Translations under genes and position numbers: made by a program | The notes under the pieces: generated by a model | Database searches by the model: none | What the model was told of the DNA's origin: nothing | Seen by the model: the letters and a program-made list of their open reading frames with translations, nothing else | Shown here: positions 63,537-64,000 of the stretch, piece by piece | Position numbering within the stretch: position 1 is the stretch's first letter | How the letters are laid out: the number at the start of each line of letters is the position of its first letter | Assembly: GCA_017164015.1 (NCBI GenBank) | Contig: CP071065.1 | Coordinates: 7,531,501-7,595,500 of the forward strand | Length of the DNA: 64,000 bases | Reading direction: 5' to 3' | Source of the DNA: Nostoc sp. UHCC 0702 | Lineage (GTDB): Bacteria > Cyanobacteriota > Cyanobacteriia > Cyanobacteriales > Nostocaceae

Positions 63537-64000
63537 ATGAGAGAAAAACACAAACAACAAATGCGTACCTGGGCGATGTTGTGTCATATCTCGGCTTTGT
63601 TAGCGTGGATATTATTATTTTCTTTAGTATTTCTTGGCATTCCTTTATACTTGCCGCTGAATGTTGTACCACCACTGATGATTTGGCGATTTAAAAAATC
63701 TCAATATTCGTGGATTGATTTTCAAGGTAAAGAATCTTTAAATTTTCAAATTTCTCTGACCTTATACATTTTACTAATAATCATTGTCTCCTTGTTCCTA
63801 ATGTTAGTTAGCTTTGGTTTGGCAGTGACTACCAATGGTGCTGTCAATGCAGTGAATACAGTTTTAAATAGTTTACTAATGAGTTGGATGTGGTTAATTG
63901 TAATTTTAATGTTATTACAATCATTTTTAGTCAGTTTTGCTGCTATCAAGGCATATAAAGGTGAGCATTTTCGTTATCCTGTGACAATACGAGTTTTGCG
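63537..64000 (+). CDS. DUF4870 membrane protein, 3' end outside window
   Basis: The frame opens at ATG 63537 and is still open at the right edge (154 codons). It shows MREKHKQQMRTWAMLCHISA, a membrane segment, LPLNVVPPLMIWRFKKSQYS, WIDFQGKESLNFQISLTLYI and more hydrophobic helices. The 'H..G.exLNFqIt' motif is that of DUF4870 (Tic20-like) membrane proteins, whose role is not settled. It lies 75 bases after the DUF1822 gene. Confidence 0.85.
   Translation, partial: MREKHKQQMRTWAMLCHISALLAWILLFSLVFLGIPLYLPLNVVPPLMIWRFKKSQYSWIDFQGKESLNFQISLTLYILLIIIVSLFLMLVSFGLAVTTNGAVNAVNTVLNSLLMSWMWLIVILMLLQSFLVSFAAIKAYKGEHFRYPVTIRVL

Overview
The window looks like the chromosome of a filamentous, heterocyst-forming cyanobacterium of the Nostoc/Calothrix type. 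Evidence: HIP1 octamers (gcgatcgc) throughout; a fraC-fraD-fraE septal-junction operon; chlB and ycf37, genes of oxygenic phototrophs; and many short tandem repeats (7- to 9-base units such as TTGACTA, TGACCAC, GGGGAGCA) and small inverted-repeat elements between genes. No tRNA, rRNA or CRISPR array was seen.

Layout. 0-3.3 kb: the end of a pentapeptide-repeat gene and fraCDE. 3.7-5.1 kb: an IS605-like element coding for IsrB, an RNA-guided RuvC nickase, ending just before a tandem-duplicated cobO. 6.4-8.1 kb: an antitoxin with a frameshifted MazF-type toxin, then a likely nuclease toxin/immunity pair. 8.4-19 kb: mostly core genes (chlB, a copper amine oxidase, a DapF paralogue lacking both catalytic cysteines, ycf37, an amino-acid binding protein, rpmI-rplT, serC, an ABC ATPase). 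19.2-20.2 kb: the remains of a type III CRISPR locus, intact csx3 beside a broken cas10.

20.3-51.2 kb is the most striking part: a cation-transport and stress island. It holds a Ca2+-type P-ATPase, three CAX-type antiporters, two P1B-like ATPases whose metal-binding CPx motif is replaced, a third paralogue that has lost its phosphorylation site, and a protein in which the same N-terminal metal-domain-like module is joined to a glycine zipper. Around these lie a universal stress protein, an FGE-like protein with a Nif11-type peptide, a ParB-domain protein with a dead methyltransferase domain, an MntP/YtaF-like transporter with an EF-hand loop, two DUF1345 proteins, a DUF5132-like protein, a DUF454 fragment and an ArsA-like protein with a degenerate P-loop. 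One N-terminal module occurs four times within 23 kb, which suggests a single functional system with regulatory pseudoenzymes.

51.2-64 kb: IS and Uma2 debris, a solitary cas6 with a C-terminal helix-turn-helix in an apparent operon with a nucleotidyltransferase and a repeat-like hairpin in its 5' region, an ABC permease, an Omp85 protein, a FAD/Rieske oxidoreductase, two exported proteins, a sigma-70 family factor followed by a DUF1822 gene, and a DUF4870 gene cut by the right edge.
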